Source: Roseiarcus sp049513815 (GTDB taxonomy: Bacteria; Pseudomonadota; Alphaproteobacteria; Rhizobiales; Beijerinckiaceae). From it: 64,000 nt of DNA. The stretch's first letter is position 1; every line of letters starts with the position of its first letter. The notes under the pieces are model-generated. The model was not told the DNA's origin. It searched no databases and saw only the letters and a list, made by a program, of their open reading frames with translations. Made by a program: the position numbers and the translations under genes. The stretch covers positions 1-64,000 of the forward strand of contig JBEKVR010000004.1 of NCBI GenBank assembly GCA_049513815.1, given 5' to 3'. This document shows, piece after piece, positions 47,080 to 55,644 of this stretch.

Positions 47080-47901
47080 CTATGGAATGAGGCCAAGGTG
47101 TTTTAGCACCACGCGTTCGGCAATCGTCACGAGGCGATCGCAGTCTTCCCTGATCCTAAAGACGGCGATTTCGACGCAAGGGCTGTGTCGCGCTGAGGCG
47201 CCCATGGGATAGGGCGTCCCGCGCATGGCGACGGCCGGATTGACGCCGAGAGCTTGGCAATGCGCAATCCCCTCCGGTGTCGCCACAAATCGATCGACGG
47301 CGGCTTTTCGAATTTCGTGGTCAAAGGCGGCGTCAAACATCGCGTCGGTCATGCCAACAGGCAGATGGACCGTCAGCGCGCGGGGATGGATTTCGACCGG
47401 GCTGTTCGGGGCGGCGCGACGATTCACGTAGAAATGCGACGCGAACCAATCGTCGTAACCGGCGGGGTCGAGGACATAGCCGGCGTCGTCGTGGTGCTCG
47501 GCCCCGTACCGATCGGCTCGTAGCTCGTAGATCCGCTCATTGAGCCGACCAGGCGATACGGTCGATATCTTGTAAAGGGGTAGCCTAAGAAGCGCGGCCA
47601 ACCCGGCCAACCCGGTGCTCGCTCCGAGGTATATCTCCCGCGCGCAGAGCGGTCTGAACGCCTTGCGGAACGCGCGGGTGGCGAGGATGTCGGCGGTCGA
47701 CGGCAGTTCCTCTTTTCCGCCGATGCGGGGCCAATCCGCCTGAGGGCATAGCCGCCCTGTTTTGGCCGACAGCGCCGTCAGATCGACGGATGGAGTCGAA
47801 TGTGCCGGGAGCTCCTCGCACAACATCTCAAACGTGTTCGCCATGGTGCGCATCGCTTGGGCCAACGTCTGGACGCGCTCGCGGAGTTGGTCAGGATTCA
47901 T
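47080..47901 (-). CDS. Hypothetical protein of the mobile backbone
   Basis: This is 273 aa with an ATG preceded by GGGAAGAGAG. The first 40 residues form an amphipathic helix (ERVQTLAQAMRTMANTFEML). The rest is mixed, with LREIYLGASTGLAG-like and DDWFASHFYVNRRAAP segments and a helical C-terminus. There is no catalytic motif that I recognise. Its place between the relaxase and AAA ATPase genes on the same strand points to an accessory role in the element. Confidence 0.6.
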   Translation of the reverse strand: MNPDQLRERVQTLAQAMRTMANTFEMLCEELPAHSTPSVDLTALSAKTGRLCPQADWPRIGGKEELPSTADILATRAFRKAFRPLCAREIYLGASTGLAGLAALLRLPLYKISTVSPGRLNERIYELRADRYGAEHHDDAGYVLDPAGYDDWFASHFYVNRRAAPNSPVEIHPRALTVHLPVGMTDAMFDAAFDHEIRKAAVDRFVATPEGIAHCQALGVNPAVAMRGTPYPMGASARHSPCVEIAVFRIREDCDRLVTIAERVVLKHLGLIP

Positions 47902-48195
47902 CGTCTATCTCTCTTCCCTTAGGTTCTGGGCGCTTTCGGGGTTGCTGTCCGAAAAGCTCAAAGAGAGTTCTTTCAAAATTTGCAGTGTTCGTGCGCCGAC
48001 GGCGCCGACCTCGCTGAAGCGCGCGCCGTAAGAACCAGCGAAGCGAGATAAGATCGATGTCGATCTATGAAGTACGCCTGATGGTCATTGTCGTGCGCCC
48101 TGGCGCTGACGGAAGGCAGGCGCTCGACCGAGAATGTCAATCGGAACTGGCGGACGACCTATTCGGCGCCGTCGGGGCGAGTCAACAAGGTTCGG

Positions 48196-51100
48196 CTACC
48201 GCTCCCAACCGCGAGGCCTCCTTTGAAGGAGCCGGGAATTCGGACGGCGGTCGCCTATATCAACGATCGGACCTTCTATTGTCGGCGGGGCGGCCTTTTC
48301 GCTGTCGGGTTTGGCGGAGGGGCGCGGTTCTGCACTTGCTGAGACTTGCGGCGCGGGGAGCGTGACCGCTTCGGCGTGATGGGGTTCAAACTCGGCGGGA
48401 ATGTTCTCCCCCTCCTCCGCGCCGGTTGGCTCGACGCTTGTCAATTGACTGCGATCGGCGGCGGCCCCTGACGAAGCACTGTCGAAGTGAGCCCCAGGTC
48501 GTGAGATAGCATCGGAAGCTGCGGACTTGGGGTCGGCTTCGATCTGGCGAGACGGCGGCGACGCGCCTCCGGCGCGGATTATCTCTACCTCACGGACTAT
48601 TCGTTCGGCCTCGTCAACTCCGGCATAGAGTGACGCGATGCGCGCCAATTGTTTGGCGTTGAGAATGTTGGACGAAGCGCCGCCTGCGTGAACTTCGGTT
48701 CGTGACATAGGCTTGGAAGCGGCGTGCTCGGAGCTCGCCGCGACCGGACGTGACGCGCCAGGTTCGGGTCTGGCGGCGGCCAGCGCAATCGATCTGACTG
48801 GTGCAGAGGCTCGAAGCCGGTCGCGCTGTTGTTGCTGCCGCAACCGATACTCCGCCATCAGTTTATCACGGGTGGCGCCGGGCCGATCGACGCCTCCGAT
48901 AGATTGGTCGGCGCGTCCGGCATTTGCAGGAAGAGATTGCACGTCGTTACGACGAGCGCCGGCTGGAACCTGAGGTCCGCCCGACACGCCAGCGTCAGCC
49001 GGCTGGTCGTCGGTCTGTCGGTCGGACGAGGCGCCAGTTCCCCATACGCCGCCGCCAGATGGCGACACAGAGCGCATTTCCCAATATTCTTCCGTGTCGC
49101 TTCGCCCGGTGCCGGATCGGGATTCGCCAAGATCTCGCGATCGATCTCCGCCAGCAGGACTTGACGCTGCGCCCAGGTCTCGTCGGGCGGTTGTCGCGCG
49201 CTCAGCCTGTTCATAAGCTCCTGGTGATTGTCGACCAGCTCCGTCAAGTCCCTCAGCGAATTGCGCATCGCCGTGACTTGCACCCGAAAGGGGGCGATCG
49301 TTTCGTCTATTCGCCGATCGATCGGATCCCACGTCATGTTCGATGGGTCGTTGCTCATCTGCCTGCTCCTCTTCAAGTGCTGACGCTGGGTCAGCGGCGT
49401 TAGCCGCGTCGGCGGCAAGGTCGGTCGTTTGGTCGAATTGTGCCCGTTCCTCCGCGATGGCTCGTTCAGCGGCGAACGCGGCGCGGGCGAAGTTCAGGCT
49501 GGTTTTGTGAGCGATGATTTCGAACTCCACCAGGCTGGCGGAAGAGCTCAACGCCAATGCATGCGCCCTGATGGCAAGGCTCTCATCGCCAGCGGCGTAA
49601 TCCTGCTCGCGTTGGCGTTCTCGTCGCCGTTGACGACGGCGCCGTTCCTCGTTCTCGTTGGCGACCATGTGCGGAATCGGCGCAAGCGTCGACGAACTGG
49701 GGTCGGTCTGGAGCAGCGCGCCGCCGGCGGCCGTCGCCTCCGCGGCGATGGCGTGTTGTCGGCGGCTCTGAGACGCGTCGTATACAGCGAGTTCGGCGAT
49801 GAGCGCTGCGCCGGAGGCGCGCAGCGCCAGAGTGCGGGTGGCGATCGCGAAAAATTCGTCGGCAGCCGCGATATCTGATTGGCGCTGGATTTCACGATGA
49901 CGCGGCTCCTGCTGACCCGACGCGATGGGTCGCTCATTGGCGAACGCGACCCGCCGAGCGAGGTTCAGGCTGGTCTCGTCAGCGGTGATTGCGAACTCCA
50001 CCAGGCTGGCGGAAGAGCTTAACGCCAGAGTGTGCGCCCTGATGGCGAGGCTCTCATCGCCAGCGGCTAAATCCAACTCGCGCTGGTGATCTCGGCGCCG
50101 TTGACGATGGCGCCGTTCGTCGTTCTCGTCGGCGACCATGGGCGAGATCGGCGCAAGCGTTGACGACCTGGGGTCGGTCTGGAGCAGCGCGCCGCCGGCG
50201 GCCGTCGCCTCCGCGGCGATGGCGCGTTGTTGACGGTTCTGAGAGGCGTCGTATTCCGCGAGTTCGGCGGCGAGCGCTGCGCCGGAAGCGCGCAGCGCAA
50301 GCGCGCGGGCGGCGATCTCGAAAAATTCGTCGACAGCGGCGATATCTGATTGGCGCTGGATCTCACGATGACGAGATTCATCCTGAGCGGACGTATCGGC
50401 GCGCCCAGACGTGGCGATGGCGCCGCCAGCATGCGGCCGCTCGGCTGCGTCGACGCCGACGTGTGTGGGTTCGACCGGCAGCAGTTCCGGTTCGACGACG
50501 GCCTCCTGCCGTTGTCCGGCTAGGGTGGCGGCCGCCAACCCGACTTCGCTGTTGGTCGCGGCGCTTGCGGACGACGCTGGAGCGCGCGTGGCCTGCGCGA
50601 TGCTCATGTCGCCGGATGTCACAGCTGCCTGAATTGGGCGTTGGTTGAGTTGTCGGTGGTGAGCAGCGTCTCGAGTCGACCTGGACTGGGGGGGCGTTCC
50701 CGCCACGGGGAGTGGCACGCCAGGGTCCGCGAGTCCCAGATCAACGAATTGGGATAGCGAGGCCAACGTCTGCGCGGCGCGGCGTTGGTCGGCTGCGATC
50801 GTGTCGTTGAGATTGGCGCACGCCAGGGCGCTCGAACTGGCGAGCGCCAATGTGCGCGCCCTTAAGGCGGCGCATTGATCGTGGAGCGTCCAGAGCTCAT
50901 CGTCGGCAATGCTGTGGTCGGACGAGCGGCGCATAGCACTATCAACAAGGCCATTGATGGTAATTGCAGGCGCGCTAACCGTTTGCGGCGACTGACCCTC
51001 AGTCCCATCGCCCAGACGAACCTGCTCGCCGCCGACGCCGAGTTCCCTCTCGAATTTGGCCAGCGTCTCGAGCGCGCGCGCTTCCGACGCCGCCGCGGCG

Positions 51101-52752
51101 GCGGCCTGTTGGCGAATCTCGGCGAGGAGTTCGGCCTCGATCGTCGCGAGCTGGGCGAGGTCAGCGTCCCTGCTGCGCCCGTCCCCGGTTTCGATCGGCG
51201 GGGCAAAGCGGGAACGAATCTTCGCCATGTTGAATCGCAGCGCCGCAGCGTCCGCTTCCGTCGCGTTTTGCCGCATGACCGCCGATCGCCATTGCTCGCC
51301 GGCGGTCAGCGCCTCGAGGCGCAGCGTTGTGGCGATCCGATCGGACACACGTCGGAAAGCGGCGCCGAAGCGGGCCGCGATCCGGGCGTCGGGCTGGAAG
51401 TCGTCATATTGTTGAGACAGGCGCTGTCTTGCTCGCTGCCATTGAGCCTCGATTGCGGGCCTGGCCGCCGCCGTCTCGACGCCGCGCTTTTCCAGCGAGT
51501 ACGCCCACCCTGGCGCGCGCGGCTCCGGCTCGCGATCTATGCCCATCTCCGAATAGCTGCGCGGATCGACGCGGCGCTCGACACGCGCTTCGGCGAGCGC
51601 GTCGTTGACCAACTCGGCGACACGCTCCCGCGTCTGTTTGATCCAATTTCTTGCCGAGAACGTCCGATCGCGGAGTTGGCGGTAGGGCCGATGCCATCGT
51701 TTGTTTCGATTCTCTTTGTCCTCACGCAGCTCGAGGATAGTGAAATCCCAAACGCGTTGACCTGATTTGTCTCTGACTTTGTGCGCCGGTCGATCCGAGA
51801 ACACCAAATGGAGGTGAAAATTGCGCGCGTCGTTATGTGCATTCGGTGCGTGGATCGCGGCCCAATAGCGGATTTGCCCGTCGCCAAAGAGTTCTTGGCA
51901 CATTCGCTTCGCCAGCTTTAGGCGCTGCGCCGCCGTCAGTTCGTGCGGCAACTCCAAGATGATTCTTGTCTGGATTCGAGACGCTCGGCCTGGGCTGAGG
52001 ACGATCGCCCGCTCAGCCTTCGCCTTTGCGCTGGTTTCGCCATGGCTGTCGGCGAACTCGATGACCGGCGCGGCTTCGGCCTTGGTCTTGAACGTCAGCT
52101 TGTGGGGGCCAGGGCCGTCGAGCGCTTTCAAACACGCCGGCGCGGTCGGATCGTCGGATACGGCCTTCCAGAACGCCGGCGACCGATTGCGGTGGCACGT
52201 GGCGACCGCGTAGGACCGCGCCGGATGCTCGCTTTCCTCGACCGCTGACCAGAAGGCGGCCCGCTCCTGCGCCGTTCTGCCGAGATTGCCAAACGACGCG
52301 ATGGTCTCCTCGACGCGCTCGACCGCCGCCGACCTCTCCATATAGGTCTGTTGTCGGCGGGCCTGTTGTTGCTCTGGTTCGGCGTTTGACTGGACCACCG
52401 TCGGCGAGCGCTCCACAGCGACGGAGCGCTCAATGTAGAGCTGATGTAACGAGCCTCGATGCTGCGACGAGCCCGACCCGTCTGGCTCTCGAGCGGCGCC
52501 GGCGTGGCGGACCGAGGTCACCTTCAGATGGGATGTGGTGGCGCCGGCGGCGCTGACCGGCCGACGGGTGTCGGGCGCGGGGCCGGGAAAATTCATGGCG
52601 CGAGCCATGGCTTCGGCTAAGGTCGAGCCGGTCGACGGCGCGACCGAGGGGTCGGCCTTACGTGGCGGAGGAATGCGGGCCGCTCGGCGCGCAATTTCGT
52701 CGCCGACTCGCGCCTCTCGCTCCTCAAATCGCTTGGCGCCGTCGTCAACCAT
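48196..52752 (-). CDS. MobA/MobL-family relaxase with long repetitive C-terminus
   Basis: This is 1518 aa. The relaxase core lies at about 230-420, with LPHELTAAQRLKLAKRM and the metal-binding motif NDARNFHLHLVFSDRP (H313, H315), which is the MOBQ signature. An unusual 200-residue N-terminal extension precedes it. The C-terminal 1000 residues are Ala/Arg/Glu-rich and helical, with two 157-aa tandem copies around 793-1106, and end in a Pro/Ser/Ala-rich low-complexity tail. A relaxase nicks oriT and pilots the strand into the recipient. No helicase or primase motif is visible. It is divergent from the TraL-like operon, with a 1.36-kb gap that probably contains oriT. Confidence 0.85.
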   Translation of the reverse strand: MVDDGAKRFEEREARVGDEIARRAARIPPPRKADPSVAPSTGSTLAEAMARAMNFPGPAPDTRRPVSAAGATTSHLKVTSVRHAGAAREPDGSGSSQHRGSLHQLYIERSVAVERSPTVVQSNAEPEQQQARRQQTYMERSAAVERVEETIASFGNLGRTAQERAAFWSAVEESEHPARSYAVATCHRNRSPAFWKAVSDDPTAPACLKALDGPGPHKLTFKTKAEAAPVIEFADSHGETSAKAKAERAIVLSPGRASRIQTRIILELPHELTAAQRLKLAKRMCQELFGDGQIRYWAAIHAPNAHNDARNFHLHLVFSDRPAHKVRDKSGQRVWDFTILELREDKENRNKRWHRPYRQLRDRTFSARNWIKQTRERVAELVNDALAEARVERRVDPRSYSEMGIDREPEPRAPGWAYSLEKRGVETAAARPAIEAQWQRARQRLSQQYDDFQPDARIAARFGAAFRRVSDRIATTLRLEALTAGEQWRSAVMRQNATEADAAALRFNMAKIRSRFAPPIETGDGRSRDADLAQLATIEAELLAEIRQQAAAAAASEARALETLAKFERELGVGGEQVRLGDGTEGQSPQTVSAPAITINGLVDSAMRRSSDHSIADDELWTLHDQCAALRARTLALASSSALACANLNDTIAADQRRAAQTLASLSQFVDLGLADPGVPLPVAGTPPQSRSTRDAAHHRQLNQRPIQAAVTSGDMSIAQATRAPASSASAATNSEVGLAAATLAGQRQEAVVEPELLPVEPTHVGVDAAERPHAGGAIATSGRADTSAQDESRHREIQRQSDIAAVDEFFEIAARALALRASGAALAAELAEYDASQNRQQRAIAAEATAAGGALLQTDPRSSTLAPISPMVADENDERRHRQRRRDHQRELDLAAGDESLAIRAHTLALSSSASLVEFAITADETSLNLARRVAFANERPIASGQQEPRHREIQRQSDIAAADEFFAIATRTLALRASGAALIAELAVYDASQSRRQHAIAAEATAAGGALLQTDPSSSTLAPIPHMVANENEERRRRQRRRERQREQDYAAGDESLAIRAHALALSSSASLVEFEIIAHKTSLNFARAAFAAERAIAEERAQFDQTTDLAADAANAADPASALEEEQADEQRPIEHDVGSDRSANRRNDRPLSGASHGDAQFAEGLDGAGRQSPGAYEQAERATTARRDLGAASSPAGGDRSRDLGESRSGTGRSDTEEYWEMRSVSPSGGGVWGTGASSDRQTDDQPADAGVSGGPQVPAGARRNDVQSLPANAGRADQSIGGVDRPGATRDKLMAEYRLRQQQQRDRLRASAPVRSIALAAARPEPGASRPVAASSEHAASKPMSRTEVHAGGASSNILNAKQLARIASLYAGVDEAERIVREVEIIRAGGASPPSRQIEADPKSAASDAISRPGAHFDSASSGAAADRSQLTSVEPTGAEEGENIPAEFEPHHAEAVTLPAPQVSASAEPRPSAKPDSEKAAPPTIEGPIVDIGDRRPNSRLLQRRPRGWER
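49432..50373 (-). repeat. Two 471-bp tandem copies inside the relaxase gene
   Basis: Corresponding blocks are offset by exactly 471 bp (for example GTTCAGGCT at 49492 and 49963), i.e. 157 codons. The encoded copies share long near-identical stretches such as HREIQRQSDIAA, EATAAGGALLQTD and AGDESLAIRAH. The duplication is in frame and recent enough to be obvious at DNA level. Boundaries are approximate. Confidence 0.8.
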
Positions 52753-53445
52753 CTCGGATCCGTGTCAACGGTCCGCATGATGGCGGGGGTTAGGCCGGCG
52801 AAAAACACGGCTAATTGGGGACCACCGAGTCAACGTCCGGCGCCTGTTGGCGGACCTCGCGGACGACGCGGCGGCGATGAGCAGAGACGAATGTCGGGGG
52901 TCTAGATACAGTCGCTTTTGATATCGCCGCCATTACGCTGAATGGCGATCTCTCACGCAACGGGTCGATGTTGGTTGGCTCAGTGGCCTTCAGCTCAAGG
53001 CAATCCTGACGCGTGCGCGTCGGGATTGCGGTATTGAGCCTTAGCCTGTCGATGGCCCAGACTGAGGGGCTTGCTCAACGTCGCTGACGTGATGATCGGC
53101 GCGCTGGTCGTGTCCAGGGCTGGCAGCTGAGCCATGCCTGGGCCGCGCGCAGGCTCCCAAAAGCGATCAGCGTGGGAGATGATTGAACCCAAATTTGGTT
53201 GGCGCCGGACGCGCTCGGGGGCAGCGCCGGTGCGATCGACCTGAGCGTCTTGCGAATGGTCGGCGCTGGTGAATGGGTTGGTCGGATGAGACCGGAGGAC
53301 TGGCTCCGTACTCAAACAGTGCAAGGCTCGAGCCTCGCCATCGACCCCAATTCAGGTGGTGAGGGCGGGCGGCCCGGCGGCAGAATCGTCGTTTGGAAGG
53401 GCGGAATTTGTCCGGCGACGCAGAGCGGCGCCGGCGGTCGTTTCG
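52753..53445. other. Left part of the relaxase/TraL divergent region
   Basis: About 700 bp upstream of the relaxase gene without a supported gene. Minus-strand frames of about 110 codons exist (52995-53324) but lack a ribosome binding site and motif. The promoter of the relaxase gene should be here. Confidence 0.4.
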
Positions 53446-53865
53446 CTATAGCGCGATGGTGCCGACGACCACGATCACGGCGACCAAGACTGCGCTGCTG
53501 GCCATCTTGCCGTTGACGACCGGTCGCTCCGCCGCCGTCGGCGGTGTTGAATGTGCGAGGCGGCCGAGCCGGCGGGACCTTGCATTGTACGTCGGCCAGA
53601 GCACCTCGATAGCCTGCGCAAGAGGCGCTCGCCTGGACGACGAGTTCATGTCTTCCTCGGCCATACCGAGCCTTCTGAGGAAGTATGGAAAGCAATCTCT
53701 CGGCACCATGGTCGCGGCCGGCGCGCACGCGAACTCACTGTCAGCCGGCAGTTCTGAGAGACAGACAATCAGACGATCGCTGTTCCGCGTATGTGCGGCG
53801 AGCCGCAGCTGTTGAGGTAGCCGGTTCTCGAGATTGACTTGATCGTCCGCGTCAAGTTGCGGCAA
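53446..53865 (-). CDS. Possible small protein with a C-terminal membrane helix
   Basis: An open frame of 139 codons (TTG start); an internal ATG at 53649, with GAGGAAG just before it, would give 67 aa. The C-terminus is a clear hydrophobic helix, ASSAVLVAVIVVVGTIAL, of membrane-spanning length directly before the stop, which is not expected by chance in this GC-rich DNA. The gene would be transcribed toward the relaxase. No family is recognised, and the coding status is uncertain. Confidence 0.3.
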   Translation of the reverse strand: MPQLDADDQVNLENRLPQQLRLAAHTRNSDRLIVCLSELPADSEFACAPAATMVPRDCFPYFLRRLGMAEEDMNSSSRRAPLAQAIEVLWPTYNARSRRLGRLAHSTPPTAAERPVVNGKMASSAVLVAVIVVVGTIAL

Positions 53866-53939
53866 GTCACGGCGGTCTACGGCAGATCACGGCAGTCCAC
53901 GGCAAGAAGCGGCAATCTCCGGCTCTATCCGGCGGATCC
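53837..53939. repeat. 10-bp-periodic CGGC array with adjacent inverted repeat: candidate oriT or centromere
   Basis: Nine units follow one another with an exact 10-bp period from 53850 to 53939, eight of them starting CGGC (CGGCAAGTCA, CGGCGGTCTA, CGGCAGATCA, CGGCAGTCCA, CGGCAAGAAG, CGGCAATCTC, CGGCTCTATC, CGGCGGATCC) after a first CGTCAAGTTG. A 6-bp inverted repeat, ACTTGA / TCAAGT with a 9-nt spacer (37-57 after 53800), abuts the left edge. The period equals about one helical turn, so a protein could bind all units on one face. The array lies in the divergent region between the relaxase and the TraL-like operon, where oriT is usually found. Function is inferred. Confidence 0.6.
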
Positions 53940-54116
53940 CGCGGAACGCGGCGATGTCCGGCATCGCGGCGGCTACGAGCCAAACGCGCGAAGGGACGCC
54001 GATCGGGCCGTGAGGGGTTCTGTACCCGCGTCGAGCCTGGATCTTGGGCTTCCCAATTAGACGGGTCTTTTCGAGGGTCGAACTCCGGCAACCTCCTCGT
54101 CACGAGGAGCCTTGCC

Positions 54117-54671
54117 GTGAATTTCGAGCCCATTGCCGGCACCGACTGGGAAGATTTGAAGCCCGATCTGCGGGACGCGCTGCGCAACATCGCCGTACGT
54201 GCGGCGGGGCGGCTCCGCATTTCGTTGCAGCACGCCATCGACGGCCATTTCTCAGCATTCGACGCCGCAGCAACTCGCGACCGCGTGAGTCATCAGCTCC
54301 TGGCCCGTCTTCTCTTTGAGGCCGGCGTTGTTGCGCGCAATGGCGAGGCTCCCTCGGCGGGCTCCTTTTCGAGCGCTCTGAGTCGCGCGCGCGCGAATCA
54401 TAAGGCGAATGCCCGCAGGGCTGTTTTCCAACCAAAGCCGGCGAACACACCCGTCGACGCCAAGTCGAGCGCGACGGCGGACGGCGGTGGAACTCACTCG
54501 CACAAAGCGAAACCGGAAATCTGCTCGCTAATCGAGCCCGCCGCCCCGAGGTCGCTGAGACCATCTCCTGTCGATGTTCCGCATGCAGTCTTTGCCGAAA
54601 CGCCAATGAGCTCAGCGTTGCGGCGAGGTCGTCTCCTTAACGAGCTCAAGTGGAAAAGGACTCTGTCATGA
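54117..54671 (+). CDS. Accessory protein of the mobile element, function unknown
   Basis: This is 184 aa with a GTG start preceded by GAGGAG at 7-nt spacing. The N-terminal 90 residues are helical and well ordered (DWEDLKPDLRDALRNIAVRA, then SHQLLARLLFEAGVVARNGE and SFSSALSRARANHKA), and look like a small DNA-binding or regulatory domain. The C-terminal half is proline/alanine-rich and poorly conserved in character. It is coupled to the TraL-like gene by an ATGA overlap. Proteins of this size beside traL often act as relaxosome accessory factors; here that is inference. Confidence 0.6.
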   Translation: MNFEPIAGTDWEDLKPDLRDALRNIAVRAAGRLRISLQHAIDGHFSAFDAAATRDRVSHQLLARLLFEAGVVARNGEAPSAGSFSSALSRARANHKANARRAVFQPKPANTPVDAKSSATADGGGTHSHKAKPEICSLIEPAAPRSLRPSPVDVPHAVFAETPMSSALRRGRLLNELKWKRTLS

Positions 54672-55480
54672 ACAGCAACGCATCCAAGAAGGACCATCGG
54701 TTCTTCATCGACATCAACGCGCCGGGCACAGCCCGGGGGAAGTCGCTGACCTCACAAGCGATCCGGGACCACTTCCGCGCCGACGGAATTGAGCCCATCG
54801 TCGTGCGGTTTGAGTCGGCCGCTGCCGCGGGAACACGCCCAAGCGGCGAAGTCTTCATCGCCAGCGAGAAGCTGCTGGACGCCGAGCCCAATCGAGGCGG
54901 CCCGGTCGGTACCCTCAATCCCGTCGAGGAGGCGATCGCGGCCTGCGGTTCGAAAGGAACCCCAGTCATCCTCGACTGGGCCGGCGGCCAGTCGGCGTTG
55001 CGCGCCGATTTCTACGCCGCTTCGGGCTTCGATTCCTTCGTCGCGGAGCAAAGCTTCGTCGGGTTCAGCTTGGTGGTCACGACGAACCAAGCGGCGTCGA
55101 TGATCCAGGCGGCGGAGGCGCTCGATCTAACGGCCAAGGTCGCGCCGCTTCTGCGCCGTGTCCTTGTGTTGAATCGCCGGGACGGCGGTTTCGACGGGTT
55201 TCCTCCGGGTGGCGCCGAAGCCAAGGCATACGCAGACGCGCTGATGCCGCAGGCAGCCAAGTGCGCGGCGCGCCTGACGCTCCCGGTAATCGCACGTTAC
55301 GGCTGGGAGCCATTCGCGGCAGCGGGGCTCGGGTTCATTGAAGTGCTCAATCGGCCGGTCGGCGAACTCGCCGATATCACCGGCCTTTCGTACATTGTGG
55401 CTGCCGCCTGCCGCCATTCCGTCGCGGCTTGGTGCGCCGAGGTCGAGCCGCAGCTCGAACGCCTGTTTCCTCTGCAGTGA
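54668..55480 (+). CDS. TraL-like protein with degenerate ParA-type P-loop
   Basis: This is 270 aa from the ATG at 54668, which overlaps the previous stop (ATGA) and has AAAAGGA 7 nt upstream; a start six codons earlier also exists. The N-terminus, HRFFIDINAPGTARGKSLTS, aligns with the deviant Walker A of ParA/MinD ATPases, keeping GKS but lacking the first glycines and signature lysine. ILDWAGGQ near 102-109 matches the second motif region. TraL-like proteins occur with MOBQ relaxases. The divergence suggests altered or lost ATP hydrolysis. Confidence 0.65.
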   Translation: MNSNASKKDHRFFIDINAPGTARGKSLTSQAIRDHFRADGIEPIVVRFESAAAAGTRPSGEVFIASEKLLDAEPNRGGPVGTLNPVEEAIAACGSKGTPVILDWAGGQSALRADFYAASGFDSFVAEQSFVGFSLVVTTNQAASMIQAAEALDLTAKVAPLLRRVLVLNRRDGGFDGFPPGGAEAKAYADALMPQAAKCAARLTLPVIARYGWEPFAAAGLGFIEVLNRPVGELADITGLSYIVAAACRHSVAAWCAEVEPQLERLFPLQ

Positions 55481-55514
55481 TCACGCAAAGTTAACCAAGC
55501 TCGCAGTCTGTCAG

Positions 55515-55541
55515 CGCCCGGCTCCTATTGTGTGCCGGGCG
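55515..55541 (+). terminator. Rho-independent terminator after the TraL-like gene
   Basis: A perfect 8-bp GC stem (CGCCCGGC / GCCGGGCG) with an 11-nt loop is followed by TTTCATTGT, 35 bp after the TraL-like stop codon. It closes the plus-strand transfer operon and separates it from the AT-rich gene downstream. Confidence 0.7.
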
Positions 55542-55644
55542 TTTCATTGTCGTCGACTCTGAGGGGCGAGTATGTTGAACGGATTGATGCTGGCTTTAGC
55601 AACAAGCGTTCGATGCCGAAGCGGCTGAACCTGTTGAGTGTGAG

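Noticed and set aside
49432..50373. CRISPR-like direct repeat array
   Set aside because: Only two 471-bp copies, in frame within the relaxase gene, with no spacer structure.
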